Origin: Phallusia mammillata
Lineage: Eukaryota; Chordata; Ascidiacea; Phlebobranchia; Ascidiidae
Direction: 5' to 3'
Assembly: GCA_003260075.1 (NCBI GenBank)
Contig: QLIY01000389.1
Location: 47,946-111,945, forward strand
Length of the DNA: 64,000 nt
This document shows, one piece after another, positions 48,582-60,000 of this stretch (within the stretch, counting starts at the first letter, position 1; every line of letters starts with the position of its first letter). The notes under the pieces are model-generated. The model was not told the origin of the DNA. It was given only the letters and a program-made list of their open reading frames with translations, and searched no databases. A program made the position numbers and the translations under genes.

Positions 48582-51000
48582 AAAAAAAGGATTTAGATTG
48601 CGCCTTATGGTCCGTAAAATACGGTATATGCTTTCAACTTAATGCAATACATTTAATGTTTGATTTTAACATTATTGAAACTTTGACAACATTTTTAAAC
48701 CCATAAAATGGTATTTTTACTTGCAAATTTGAATGATAGATTTTTGAATTAACTGTAATTGTAGCGAATACAAAAAAGTAAAGCATTTGTTAAAGCATGA
48801 TGAGTCACTTTAAAATGCACAAGTGCCTTGGTAATGTTGACATTGATACCACAAAAAAACACATAAATCGTGAGTTTAAACACTTACACATTTGCTTCGT
48901 CACTCCAATAAATGACCACATTATTATGGCCTAGTACAACTACAACAATCAAAAAGGATTGCTATCTCAAAAAGTAACAGAAGATTCCAGTCTCAAATAG
49001 TAAAAATAGGATGCGCTTGTTGTTTCAAAATCACAACAATAAAAACAAACAACAACTGCTGTATAAAAAATAAACTACAATCAAAAAAACTAAAATTACG
49101 AATTCTATGTAAAAAAACTAAACTGCAACTGAGTTCTAAAGCATAACCTCGCCCACTATTTAGTTTGTCTACTGATGACGACATTTACGTACAAATAAAA
49201 CTAAACCTCACAAATGCAAACAGGCGGTAACAACAAGCTACCTTAACCTTGAGAAGCGCTGACCTCTAAACCAACTCGGTCAGCATTTACGAAATGTAAG
49301 CCTTCGTCGCGCCTATTTAAGAGCACCTTGTAACTAGAACCACAGTGTACGAAATTATTGTCAATTTGAAAAATATTTGTGGCATTAAACTGGTAATACA
49401 TTGCTTAAATGACTAATAAGAAGGCTTGTCTACATGTTAAAGCGACAATCTGTAATCACCACATGATGTCATAAGAATCATTTGGCTGATTTCGTCACTT
49501 CATCAGTCGCGTTCTAATTTCGAGCCCTAATGTCTCTGTTGGGTTTGTGCCAAGGTCCAAAGTCCGCAGGCGATGAGTTTGCCACGTGAGGCGTGTTGAG
49601 TGTGGGGAATGGGGATTACTATGCTTCATTTGTTTTGAAAAACACACGTCAACCGGTTCACGCAAAAGCCGGGAAATTGTGGTGTTCTGGTTTTCAAGTT
49701 CAAATAGTGGGAATTGCTTAGTCAGCGTTGCGTTGCATCGCAAGTAAGCCAAACGCTTTGCATGGTAGGCTGTCGCCGCCTAACAAACTAAATTGACACA
49801 CATAATATACAGTCTAAATAAATTGTGTTAATTAGTTTTATAATATACTTTTGGACAAAATCACATAATTAGGCTAATGTTTGTTTCAGAATACAATAAG
49901 GCAGTTCTTTTTCAAAGGTTGGAGTAAATTCACATTTTCGTAGACTGTAGTCTTCCATCTTAAAAGTGGCCTTGGTATATTGAACCCGTAATCCCCTTAT
50001 GTCCAAAAACCACAAGCCCTTAACTTGTGTGCGCAAATTGCCTGCCTGCTGGCTACCGTAAAATAGTTAAGTCAAACCAGCATTTTATGTAGCTGTAAAT
50101 GCAAGCTTCTCGGATGCGCTTGATTCACATCCTGTTTACAACCAGAAGTTGCAAATGAGGTAATTAGAAGGTATAGTCTGACACCTAGCGGATAGCCTTT
50201 ATTTTGTAATCGAATAACACGAGTTGTCGAAAGAAACGTCGCAATAGGCCACCCAACGATCGTCTACCAAAAACAAGACAGGCAACCCGTATAAAAATTT
50301 TAACAAACACGTTTTTATTTTTGTGATGATGATGTTTAATTCGAATCTAATGCGTATTTTAAAATACATGGCCATGGGCTGCTCATGTCATCACTCATAA
50401 GGTTCTGAGCGCGACAAAGTAGAGGACACAATTGGTGGATAGATATTAAACGCGTTGCAGCTATACCGTTTTGTTTGCCTAAATTGGATTCCCTTGCCCA
50501 CAACGTCGCAACGAATAAACTTTGGTCACAAAGAATTGCGAAACTGCGTATTTAATTAAACTTTTTGGCAATGACTAGGACCTAATAAAGGTATCTAACA
50601 CCAAGACTTGAATGGAGGGGTGATTGCATGGGTGGTGATTCAATTGAGGCCAAGACGGCGCTAACTGCATTTGCGCGCTCTCACTCAGCAGCGCTGCTGT
50701 CTTTCTTTGTTGGTTTGTGTCACAATTTACCAATATGCCAATAGAGTTTAGAGTTGATGTCTTTTCTGTGTCAACAGTTCAAGGAAAGGCGTAAAACATA
50801 CAAAACAACATCGCAACGTCTCGTCACTCAGCTTTGTCGTAACATCTCCGACTGGCCTATACCTTTAATGGATTTTTGTTTTGCAATTATAAAGTAGGCC
50901 TACATGCGAGAGAAACATTTTATACCATAAATAATTTTTGGTGTAGGCTTCATTCTGGTTCAGGTAAAATCACTGACCGAAAAAGGTTTAAGGCCTCCTT

Positions 51001-51011
51001 CCCCCCCCCCC
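51001..51011. other. Poly-C assembly placeholder
   Basis: There are eleven Cs, one from the unit cagcagcg. 50686-51000 recurs from 51011 to about 51370 with indels and substitutions. Confidence 0.85.
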
Positions 51012-51958
51012 AGCAGCGCTGCTGTCTTTCTTTGTTGGTTTGTGTCACAATTTACCAACATGCCAATAGAGTTTAGAATTGTCTTTTCTGTGTCAACAGT
51101 TCAAGGAAAGACGTAAAACATGCAAAATAACATCGCAACGTCTCGTCACTCAGCTTAGTCGTAACATTTCTGGCTAGCCTATACCTTAGGCCTACATGCT
51201 TGCTTTACCAGAAAACATGCATCATTAGGCTACTATGAAAACCGTATTGGGGTGCTAAGCATTGTAACAGTAGCAAAAAGAGAAACATTTTATACCAACA
51301 AATAATTTTTGGTGTAGGCTTCATTTCGGTTCAGGTAAAATCACTGACCGAAAAAGGTTTAAGGACTCCTTTAGTAATTAGTTTAATTTAAATTCTACTC
51401 ATTATGCTATCACGGCATTATCAAACAAGGATTTTCACCTTGCACTACGCAACGCATTAAAATTCGTTTTCAACACCTCCTTAACTGCCATCTGGCGCAT
51501 TCTTTAGTCATTAGTGCAATCTTTACATCAATGCTTGTTTTGGTGGTAATTAAAAAAAGCTGTATCTTTATTTTTTTAGTTATGTTTCTAGGAGTTCAGT
51601 CCTGGTTTGTTTTAGTATCCAAAAGACTTTATTTGATGAGAGTTAGATGTCATAATACCGGAATACTAAAAAGGGCATGTATTTCTAAAATATACAACTG
51701 GCTGATGTTCGCACATTTCGAGATATTTTACTGCAGTTTTAGATACCCAACAAAATATACTTTTTAAAAACGTATTGGAACAATTCCGGTTTTACTTTAG
51801 TTCAGGCCTTTCACGGCGTGATAACAAAATGTGGTTTCGGATGACAGCGCTAAAACTTTATTTTGTGTGTGATTAACTGTATTTTCAGTTATCACGTTAA
51901 AGTTAAAATTACTTGTTTTCAAAACTACGTTTTTAGTTTTAATCCGCAAATCATATCG

Positions 51959-51969
51959 CCCCCCCCCCC
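51959..51969. other. Poly-C assembly placeholder
   Basis: There are eleven Cs, one from the flank. 51881-51959 recurs at 51970-52047 with one or two differences. Confidence 0.85.
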
Positions 51970-52311
51970 ATTTTCAGTTATCACGTTAAAGTTAAAATTA
52001 CTTGTTTTCAAAACTACTTTTTTAGTTTTAATCCGCAAATCATATCGCAAAAAAAAATACTTAAAACGATTTGTACTGCCTCTGAAAGCACACGGATTGC
52101 ATACATTTGTCTGAAAGTTAGCTGACACACAAATAACAATATCACATTTTTTGTCGAATGATACAATTAAAAATAAATTATTTCTCAGGAGCATAACAAA
52201 TTGCATCAAATTAAGGGCAGGAGAAACACAAATTGGTAACGAGACAATAAATACATCGTAACGACAGAAACAACAGGAGACTCTGATAAGTATATCTGCA
52301 TATTGTGCCTA

Positions 52312-52322
52312 CCCCCCCCCCC
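52312..52322. other. Poly-C assembly placeholder
   Basis: There are eleven Cs, one from the unit cacaaatt. 52227-52311 recurs at 52322-52406. Confidence 0.85.
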
Positions 52323-52615
52323 ACAAATTGGTAACGAGACAATAAATACATCGTAACGACAGAAACAACAAGAGACTCTGATAACTAAATCTGCATATAG
52401 TGCCTAATATCTTATATTTGGTTATTTGGTATATATATGGTTAAACTTACTAAAATTAGGTGTTGCATTTTTTATAGAGTGCAGAATTCACATTTTATTG
52501 CAGCATTAAATATTCTCTTTATTGTTACTTTCGCCAACAATCAGTCATACTAATTTTCAGAATATATATTAACAGATAAAAAAGATGACAAATTAAGTTA
52601 AAAAATAATTACATC

Positions 52616-52621
52616 TTTATT
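52616..52621 (-). terminator. Poly(A) signal AATAAA for SLC25A32
   Basis: A canonical AATAAA lies on the minus strand about 115 bases downstream of the SLC25A32 stop codon, which suits a short 3' untranslated region. Confidence 0.55.
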
Positions 52622-52735
52622 TAAGTTTCTGCTTAAGTATTGTTAAACATGTCCCAGTATCCAATTTAGCCCTACACTAGATGCAGGATTTCCTCATTAC
52701 AAATTTGCTACATCCATGTGGTTACTGATGACATG

Positions 52736-54895
52736 TCAGGTTTTAGCTGTCGAAATTTCAGGAAGGTTTTCCATCAATAGTTCGTACGTAAAGAATGTAA
52801 TGCAGCAAGCTGGAGTTACACGCAATAAATTTGCACCTAGCCCTTTGTAGAACCCTTTCCATCCTTCATTCCTAAAAACGTTTTTGTTAATTTTAATAAT
52901 GTTTTGCAATTTTTGTTCACTTTCCAATTATTCATAGTTTAGGTCTTTAAGGGCAAATAATCAAAGCCATATGTAATTTTTTTTAAAGTTTCCTGGTTTA
53001 TGCCTTTGCTGGTACATAAACTGGTAGCACTAAATTTAATTATTTTGTTTCGTTATTTGCTTCAGTAACTTGTAGACAAGGCATAACACAGTTGTTTTAC
53101 AATATGTTGTCATTTTGTCAAATCTATGGCAATTTTTAACTGTTACTCCCTGGCAAAATAAAGAGCACCATTAAGTTACTTTTTATAGTGCAAGTATTTG
53201 TAACCTGTAAGTTTAAAACTTACCGCCATGTTGATATGATGACATCCCATATCCCCTTGTAAGCTCTATGTTGTTCTTGCAACCTTGCTCTGATAACTTG
53301 ATAAGGATAAGTTGACGTCGCTGCCGTGATTTTTGATATAGCTGACATTGCAATGATATCAGCAGTTCTCTAAAATAAAACAACACATGACACTTGCACC
53401 ATTTTTGGCCAATTTGCTGCAGAATTGTAACATACTACAATCAACAGTAAATGAAGTCTTGATTACAATATCGTTGTTAACAATGCAGGTTGTTAGGAAA
53501 TGCATTACCATTTTCGCTCCCACATCCACATTTCGTCGATTGGCATTCCAAATTTTAAGTCGTTCATACACAAAAAACTGTACAGCACCATGGCTTGTTC
53601 CCAAAAGACCTGGTACCAAACCCTGGAAAATAACAGGTCTTCAGGTTAACCTTATCTGCCAAGCTCTTATTTTAAGGTAACATGAAGCATTTTGATACAA
53701 TACAAGCTATGATATGCACTTGTACATACTTTATACAGGCCTCTGATTCCATTCTGTTTGTACAGACTTGAAATCGTGTGAAATGTTCCTCTATAAATTT
53801 TTGTTTGTGACTCATATTGAAGACAAAGTCGAGTTTTGGCAATCCACACAGGATTTGTAATAAGCAGTGTAATTGAACCTGAGAAAATTAAATCGCTCAA
53901 ATTTATTAACGACCAGTACTTTACCATTTTGCAATGGTTGAAAATACTTTTGGTAGAACTATTGAGAGTATAAAATGTATCCAAATTAGCTTAGCACTAT
54001 GTTTAGGCATTTTTTTAGTTTAGATAAATAAGAAAAATAACTATCTGGTACCTGAAACTATTCCACATGAAAGGTACTGAAATGCTGTCAACGGTTTTGA
54101 TGCATCACCTCGGTTTAACTGATTTTTAATTGTCTGATAACTGTAAATAACGAACATTAACATTGACAGAATTGAACCAGTTACAAGTTATACAACTTAA
54201 AACATACCATTAAAACTTACAGAAAGAAATACAGTCCCCAGCTCATACCAGCCCCTATAATATTGGGGGTAACGCCAGCATACAGTCCTCTGAATCCCTG
54301 CTTTTTCCACACACTTTTGGTGAGATCCCACATGCTGTTGTACTGGGGACGACTTGAGAGGCCATCGCTAACTTTTAAATTAAAGGCACTGTTTATTAAT
54401 GATTTACTTCAAGTACCAAAATGCAATTCAACTTGTAAAACACTATATTTAACCCATAGTTTTATGGCAACCAACACATGCAAAGGGTATGTTTAGGGCT
54501 GGAAGAAGGAAGTAAAAAAGCACACCATACTCCATACCCCCCCCCCCCCCCCCCCCCCCCCCCCGCACTGTTTATTAATGATTTACTTCAAGAACCAAAA
54601 TGCAATTCAACTTGTAAAACACTACATTTAACCCATAGTTTTATGGTAACCAACACATGCAGAGGGTATGTTTAGGTCTGGAAGAAGAATGTAAAAAAGC
54701 ACACCATACTCCATACAACTATCATTAAAATTGTCTTATAGTGTCTATAGACCAGGGGTGGGCAACCTGCAGGCCACATGCGGCCCTTTGAATAAATTTG
54801 TGCGGCCCGCAGAGACACTTGGATTGCAAATGTACTGGCAAACTAGTCAAATTATTATATTTTTTTGTATGCTGCTGGAATCAAATGTGAATTTT

Positions 54896-54933
<38 letters not shown>

Positions 54934-55591
54934 ACTCCATTACAACCACGTTTAAAACATATGATATCAAACAGACAGCCGCAAACTTCTAACCCCCCCC
55001 CCCCTGGTATGCAACGAAGTAAAATTACCTTGTGTTATATAAAGGTGCGGCCACGATCTAATCATCGCAATTGTATTTGGCCCCACAGTGACAAAGGTTA
55101 CCCATCCCTGCTATAGACAGTCTAAACAGCCAATTTTTTATTAAGCACAGGTAAACGTTATCTTACCTGAAAATCGAATCTTTATGAGATCAAGTGGGTG
55201 AAGTATTGATGTTGCAGTTACCCCCCCCCCCACATTAATCCTATTACCGCTTCAATTGCGGTCTCTCACAAAAGAACAGAGGCGCCAGCAATGTCACACA
55301 ACTTGTGATTTATAACAAAACCTCAGACCAAGGGTCGTGGGGTCGGTTTGTGAAACACATGCTGAAGTAGCAGTATAGCCCCCCCCCCAAGTTTACCGGT
55401 CCGCAAACTTAAAAGGTTGAGAACCACTGGTATAGACAGTCTAAACAGCCAATTTTTTATTAAGCACAAGTAAACGTTATCTTACCTGAAAATCGAATCT
55501 TTATGAGATCAAGCGGGTGAAGTATCGATGTTGCAGTTACCCCTCCTGCAACACCAGCCACAAAGTGCTTATAATTAAACGTACTGTTCAT
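52736..55591 (-). CDS. SLC25A32: Mitochondrial folate/FAD carrier, SLC25A32-type, complete, 7 coding exons
   Basis: An inner-mitochondrial-membrane carrier of the SLC25 family; the vertebrate protein brings folate and/or FAD into the matrix. Exons: 55591-55486, 54371-54221, 54140-54052, 53878-53730, 53622-53509, 53369-53224, 52871-52736, all GT-AG with agreeing phases; 296 residues (human 315). Three carrier repeats each begin with the signature: [20 protein letters not shown] (the Trp in repeat 2 marks the folate/FAD subgroup) and [15 protein letters not shown] followed by [17 protein letters not shown], and [21 protein letters not shown], are near-identical in kind to SLC25A32. I chose the Met at 55591 because an AG acceptor at about 55648 precedes it, implying an upstream non-coding exon. 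Exon 2 uses the AG two bases before the nearer TTAG, the only choice that keeps frame. Joins at 54537 and 55221 lie in intron 1 and make a false partial copy of exon 1 at 55186-55220. Confidence 0.95.
54537..54564. other. 28-base poly-C assembly placeholder
   Basis: Twenty-eight Cs in SLC25A32 intron 1. 54386-54536 recurs at 54565-54716 with few changes, so the size estimate here was not the default ten. Confidence 0.75.
54897..54931. other. 35-base poly-C assembly placeholder
   Basis: Thirty-five Cs inside the hAT element; read as a gap of estimated length. Confidence 0.65.
54993..55004. other. Poly-C assembly placeholder
   Basis: Twelve Cs inside the hAT element, probably ten plus flanking bases. 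Confidence 0.6.
55221..55231. other. Poly-C assembly placeholder after a partial copy of SLC25A32 exon 1
   Basis: There are eleven Cs, one from the flank. The preceding bases from about 55119 (agtctaaacagccaattttt through the exon 1 donor and part of exon 1) recur at about 55437-55541, where the exon is complete. Confidence 0.85.
55232..55378. repeat. Orphan contig copy of 56416-56562
   Basis: This roughly 147-base piece, gapped on both sides, matches 56416-56562 with about ten differences (shared start acattaatcctattaccgc). Either it is a small contig misplaced by the assembler, or a repeat that occurs twice. Confidence 0.65.
55379..55388. other. Poly-C assembly placeholder
   Basis: Exactly ten Cs, followed by the end of a second hAT-type element (ggttgagaaccactg, ending at about 55429). 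Confidence 0.8.
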
Positions 55592-55843
55592 AACTTTAGT
55601 CTTTACATAATTGTTTTCACAGTCAATGCTATAACACTGCAACCTGCAAGGAATATGTAAAGTTAACACAAACACACACAAATCCACTTGCACTCAAGTT
55701 TTTTAAATCATGCCTCTGTAAACTGCTGAGTAATCAAATTGCAATTAACCGAGCATGCACGCATAACGTTATTTTAATCGCAATTTTGATATTTTAAGAC
55801 GCTGTTGTGTTGATTGGTGTTAAATCCCAAACGATAAAGAGGT

Positions 55844-55853
55844 CCCCCCCCCC
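55844..55853. other. Poly-C assembly placeholder
   Basis: Exactly ten Cs. 55711-55843 recurs at 55854-55966; the second copy lacks about 20 bases. Confidence 0.85.
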
Positions 55854-56250
55854 TGCCTCTGTAAACTGCTGAGTAATCAAATTGCAATTAACCGAGCATG
55901 CCCACATAACGTTATTTTAAGACGCTGTTGTGTTGATTGGTGTTCAATCCCAAACGATAAAGAGGCAGAACTAAATAAAGACTTACTTGTGTTAAAAACG
56001 CGTAAACAACAACCATTGAGCAAGCAACTACACGAGAACGTTGCATTTTGCTATCGTCATCCGAATAAAACGTGTGACGTCACATATCATCGAGTCACGT
56101 GGGTAACACTGCAGCAGACACTTTGCTTCATGCAAACTAATATACTATCTTTAATTAGTGTTTGCTTTCCGTTGCAGCAAATGTTAATCTTTCAAAATAT
56201 TAAAACTTTAGTTCGTAATTAACGTTGATGATATACATATAATTGCAGTT

Positions 56251-56260
56251 CCCCCCCCCC
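56251..56260. other. Poly-C assembly placeholder
   Basis: Exactly ten Cs. The 25 bases before it (56226-56250) recur directly after it, the shortest overlap in the window. Confidence 0.8.
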
Positions 56261-57000
56261 TGATGATATACATATAATTGCAGTTTACTTTTTATAAACT
56301 TTTTTTGAAATTTCTTTGAGTTGACCTTTTGACAGGTCAACGAGTTCACGTCAAACACGAAATCACCACCGACAGTAATCACTAATTAGTAAACAAGTGC
56401 AAACAAATAATCAAACATTAATCCTATTACCGCTTCAATTGCGGTCTCTCACAAAAGAACAGTGGCGCCAGCAATGTCCCACAACTGGTGATTTATAACA
56501 AAACCTTAGACCAAGGGTCGTAGGGTCGGTTTGTGAGGCACATGCTGAAGTAGCAGTATAAAAATCAGCTGTTGACTGATCTATAACAAAACTATCTAGA
56601 GTTAAACATGTATTTTTGTTGAGGTGAAAATAGGAAAGGTTTGCAACACAGGTCACTGAACTCGTTTATTGCGCCATTACGAATTGTAGGGGTTACTCCG
56701 GCGCAAGTGGTAGCAACTTTTTTTTAGCAATAGCCAGGTTACTGTAGGTCAAGACGTGGGGCCACATCATCCGAGCTTCTCTCGTCGCGTGCAACGGAAG
56801 GTGAGCAACGTCACTGGTAGCAAAACAATTCCAACCTGGGTATCCTGTTTCGGACATATTTAGGCCAATCGATAGGAAACAGATTCTTACAATCCGCTAC
56901 TTGCAGAGTAAGGGCGTAGTCGAACCGCCATTCGGTTAAGTCAGCGTCGAGGCCATAATAGAGCCCCAAAGATCTATAGGTTTACTTTACATCTGCCACA

Positions 57001-60000
57001 ATGCTTCGGCTGACATCCGTGTTCCTGATTTTTGTCTTTTTCGTCTGTTCCCCAACGCCTTCATCAGGATTTTTTGAATCTCTATTGAACCGGGTACAGA
57101 AGAACCTAATGACAAGATGGGAACAGCTCCGAGATCAGCAAACTCGTCCTCGTCTCCTAGCGCAATTGCATTTGGATGGGAGTCCCACCTTTGTTGAGGT
57201 ACAAAGAACCTGAAATGTTTTCATACCGCTATCGTTTTGTTCATTGCAATTAAACTAAAGGCGGTGTTATAAAATCTTGTTGACCAACGTTAAATGTTGA
57301 GTATACATTTAGGTCACTTGTTCAAAATTATTTAAAAAGAGCATCAGACAATTAATGTCAATGTTAATGTCAGAATTTTTTTAATGTCAATTTTTTTTAT
57401 TCCAAGCGGAATTTAAATGCATGGTTCTGTATTATTTTAATAGAATGAATAAAACTTTTGACGCTGATCATTTTGAGTAATTTTGAATATTTGAAGTGAT
57501 GGCAGATCCGTCGGTGACCATCCTGTTCCGTTGTATTCCTAAGCCTCACAACATTTCACTTTAGTTTAAAATTGTGTGTAAAAAACGTCAGCTCTTAGGA
57601 TTCAACCAAACTTTCAACTTAGTTCAGTTAACAGTTTTGATTTATACAAATCCCTATAAAATGTTTTGTGTCATAAAACTAACGTAAGTTGACTTGTTTG
57701 GCTTTCAGCTTGTATTTTTGCTGTTGCAAAGAATATTTTTCAACAATTTATTTTCTTTAGGGAAAGACAAATTAAACGGTAATGTAAACTTGACATTTAA
57801 ATTCGTTACTAGGCAAAGTTTCCTGGCCCAGTTTTGTAATCACGCCCCTTTTACCAGAGTTGTTAGCGTACCCGATACTAGGGCCCGAAAGTACAAGCCC
57901 TTATACCTGGGTAAATTTCTTGAAAAATGTCTGTTGTTTATGAAGATTTGACTTATGTAATGTTGCTTTGCGCCACACAAAACATCGTCTCTATTTTGAT
58001 TAGTATTATTCAAAAGGTCCTATTTGCGATAGACATGAAAACGTCAATAACTCTATGTGATAATCGAGGTCTCTCTTATGGTCCGCGAATGGAAGCCTAA
58101 ATAGCAAAAGTATTGATAGATATTTGATTTGTCTCAAGTTTAACCCAAGTGTTTACTTTACGCATTGTGTGCTACGTGATTACGTATAATTGATGAGCTT
58201 AATTAATCCTTCTGGTGGGCAATCAGGAGCCATATGTACTAACACAACTCAGGCCTTGAGGCGCATGCTTGTCGACCAATTAACAATTGACACGTTACAA
58301 ATCGCACAATTAGCAATCAAGCATTGGTTTAGACATTCCGTCTGCATTCCATGTGCCATTTCTCCTATATTGCCAGGTTATGGTAACTAAAAATTGATTT
58401 TTATGTAAAGAATAGCCAAAGATAGTGAAAAAAGTTGCAGACACACAGTTTTACAATAGTAAAAATCAACGCCCAATCCACTAACCTGCTTTAAACTTTG
58501 TTATTTTGCAGACGGTTGAAAACGTTGGCAACATGGACTTGGCCGTGTGCTCCTTCAACAAAACCGGGAAAAAGGTTTCGCTATTGAGGATGCAGCACGT
58601 CGCTGAGTGGCTAAAAGGAGAGGACAACTTTACAACCGAAGTGATGGCTTCGGCAATGGGCTGGCCCAACGCTGTGGGGAGGATTGAAAGTAAGTGTAAA
58701 TAATAGGCAATAAAAAAACTTCTGGTAGACGTTAAATACTTAAGCGCATAAAACACAAACGAGCGATGAGATTCGAATCCACAAAATATTGTTATATATT
58801 TACATTGTTGTGTAAAAAATAACAATTTTGGTTATGTACCACATATTTATTACTTCCGGTCTTATTTATTAATGCTTTGAAATTCACAGATACTGACATT
58901 TTTCGAATATGTATCAAGTATGCAAATATCTATTTTGAAGTGGGTGCAATATCGGTTGACTAATCACAATTAAATTCTTCGACGTTTTTTTAATGCCAAA
59001 TTTTATATTTTGCAGACGACATCCTTGTCGATAGCCAGCAGGACTATTGGTGGATGACCACGACTTATTATGCACCTGAAAGATCAGGAGGCAGCATAGC
59101 CTTTCTTCCCCTGCCGTCCAATGAGAGCGATCTAATCGGTCATGTGAGAGTTACGAAGCAAGGCAAGTCAGGACATGCGAAGAACTGGTATTACTCGATG
59201 ATCGACTGGGTTGACATGGACCAGGACGGTTGGCCTGACATTGTGACAACACGGTCACGTGTCATGCCAGGGTCAGTCAAGGTGTCGGAGCTAATTTGGC
59301 TGCAAAATCCGGGTCCCCCCCCCCTTTCGTCTTTGTGGACTAGCAGACGGAGGTAAAAAAAAACTTACAGTCTTTACGTAACTCAGTGGTGGGATTCATT
59401 TTTAAGTCAGCCGGTTCTATCACAAAAGTCGTATTTTTCAGCCGGGTCTGTTACAAAAAGTCCATTGACAATAACCAGCAATGCTAACCGGTTCACTGAT
59501 CTAACAAAATTTCGTCAGACGGTTCTACATAAAACCGATGCGAACCGGCAGAATCCCACCACTGCTTATGTCCTGTACTTGGTGCATGAACGATACGGAG
59601 TTGCATAATGGTATTTTTTTCTTTTTGATTTAGCAAGGTGTTGTAAAGTTTTACTACAGAAAATCCAAAATTTATACTTAACTATAGGCGCAGGCTAAAC
59701 GTTTAGAGGCAAATACAACACAAATTATTTAGATACTGTATTAAGTGATTATAAAAATAATAGGTTATACACAGTAAATCTCTGTTAATCCGGACCCGTT
59801 TAAAAAATATTGACTGGATTAACCGAATCTGCCCCCCCCCCCATTGTGACAACACGGTCACGTGTTATGCCAGGGTCAGTCAAGGTGTCGGAGCTAATTT
59901 GGCTGCAAAATCCAGGCCTTTCATCTTTGTGGACTAGCAGACGGAGGTAAAAAAGAAACTTACAGTGTTACGTTTAACGCATATCGCCCGGCACTTAGTG

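Larger units (their letters stand above)
48120..52615. other. CPT1 5' region and intergenic stretch
   Basis: No coding exon of a recognised family is seen. A non-coding first exon of CPT1 is expected somewhere upstream of 48119, but I cannot place it. Assembly joins lie at 48281, 48572, 51001, 51959 and 52312. The stretch near 50640-50700 is locally richer in CG. Confidence 0.4.
54753..55110. mobile_element. hAT-type element in SLC25A32 intron 1, with internal assembly gaps
   Basis: Ends caggggtgggcaacct and aggttacccatccctg are inverted repeats. The perfect duplication ctatagac lies at 54745-54752 and 55111-55118. Two C runs inside mean the interior is incomplete. Confidence 0.85.
55592..57000. 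promoter_or_regulatory. Divergent intergenic region between SLC25A32 and the FG-GAP gene
   Basis: Start codons of the two genes point away from each other across about 1.4 kb, which includes duplicated haplotype segments. A minus-strand donor-like CAA|GTAAGT near 55986 may end a non-coding SLC25A32 exon, joining the acceptor at about 55648. A shared promoter is possible but no core promoter element is evident to me. Confidence 0.35.

Noticed and set aside
49495..49752. 85-codon minus-strand frame upstream of CPT1
   Set aside because: No homology is recognised; it could overlap a CPT1 5' non-coding exon but nothing shows it.
58765..58795. B-box-like gattcgaatcc in an FG-GAP gene intron, possibly a tRNA
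   Set aside because: No A box or acceptor stem at the right distance.
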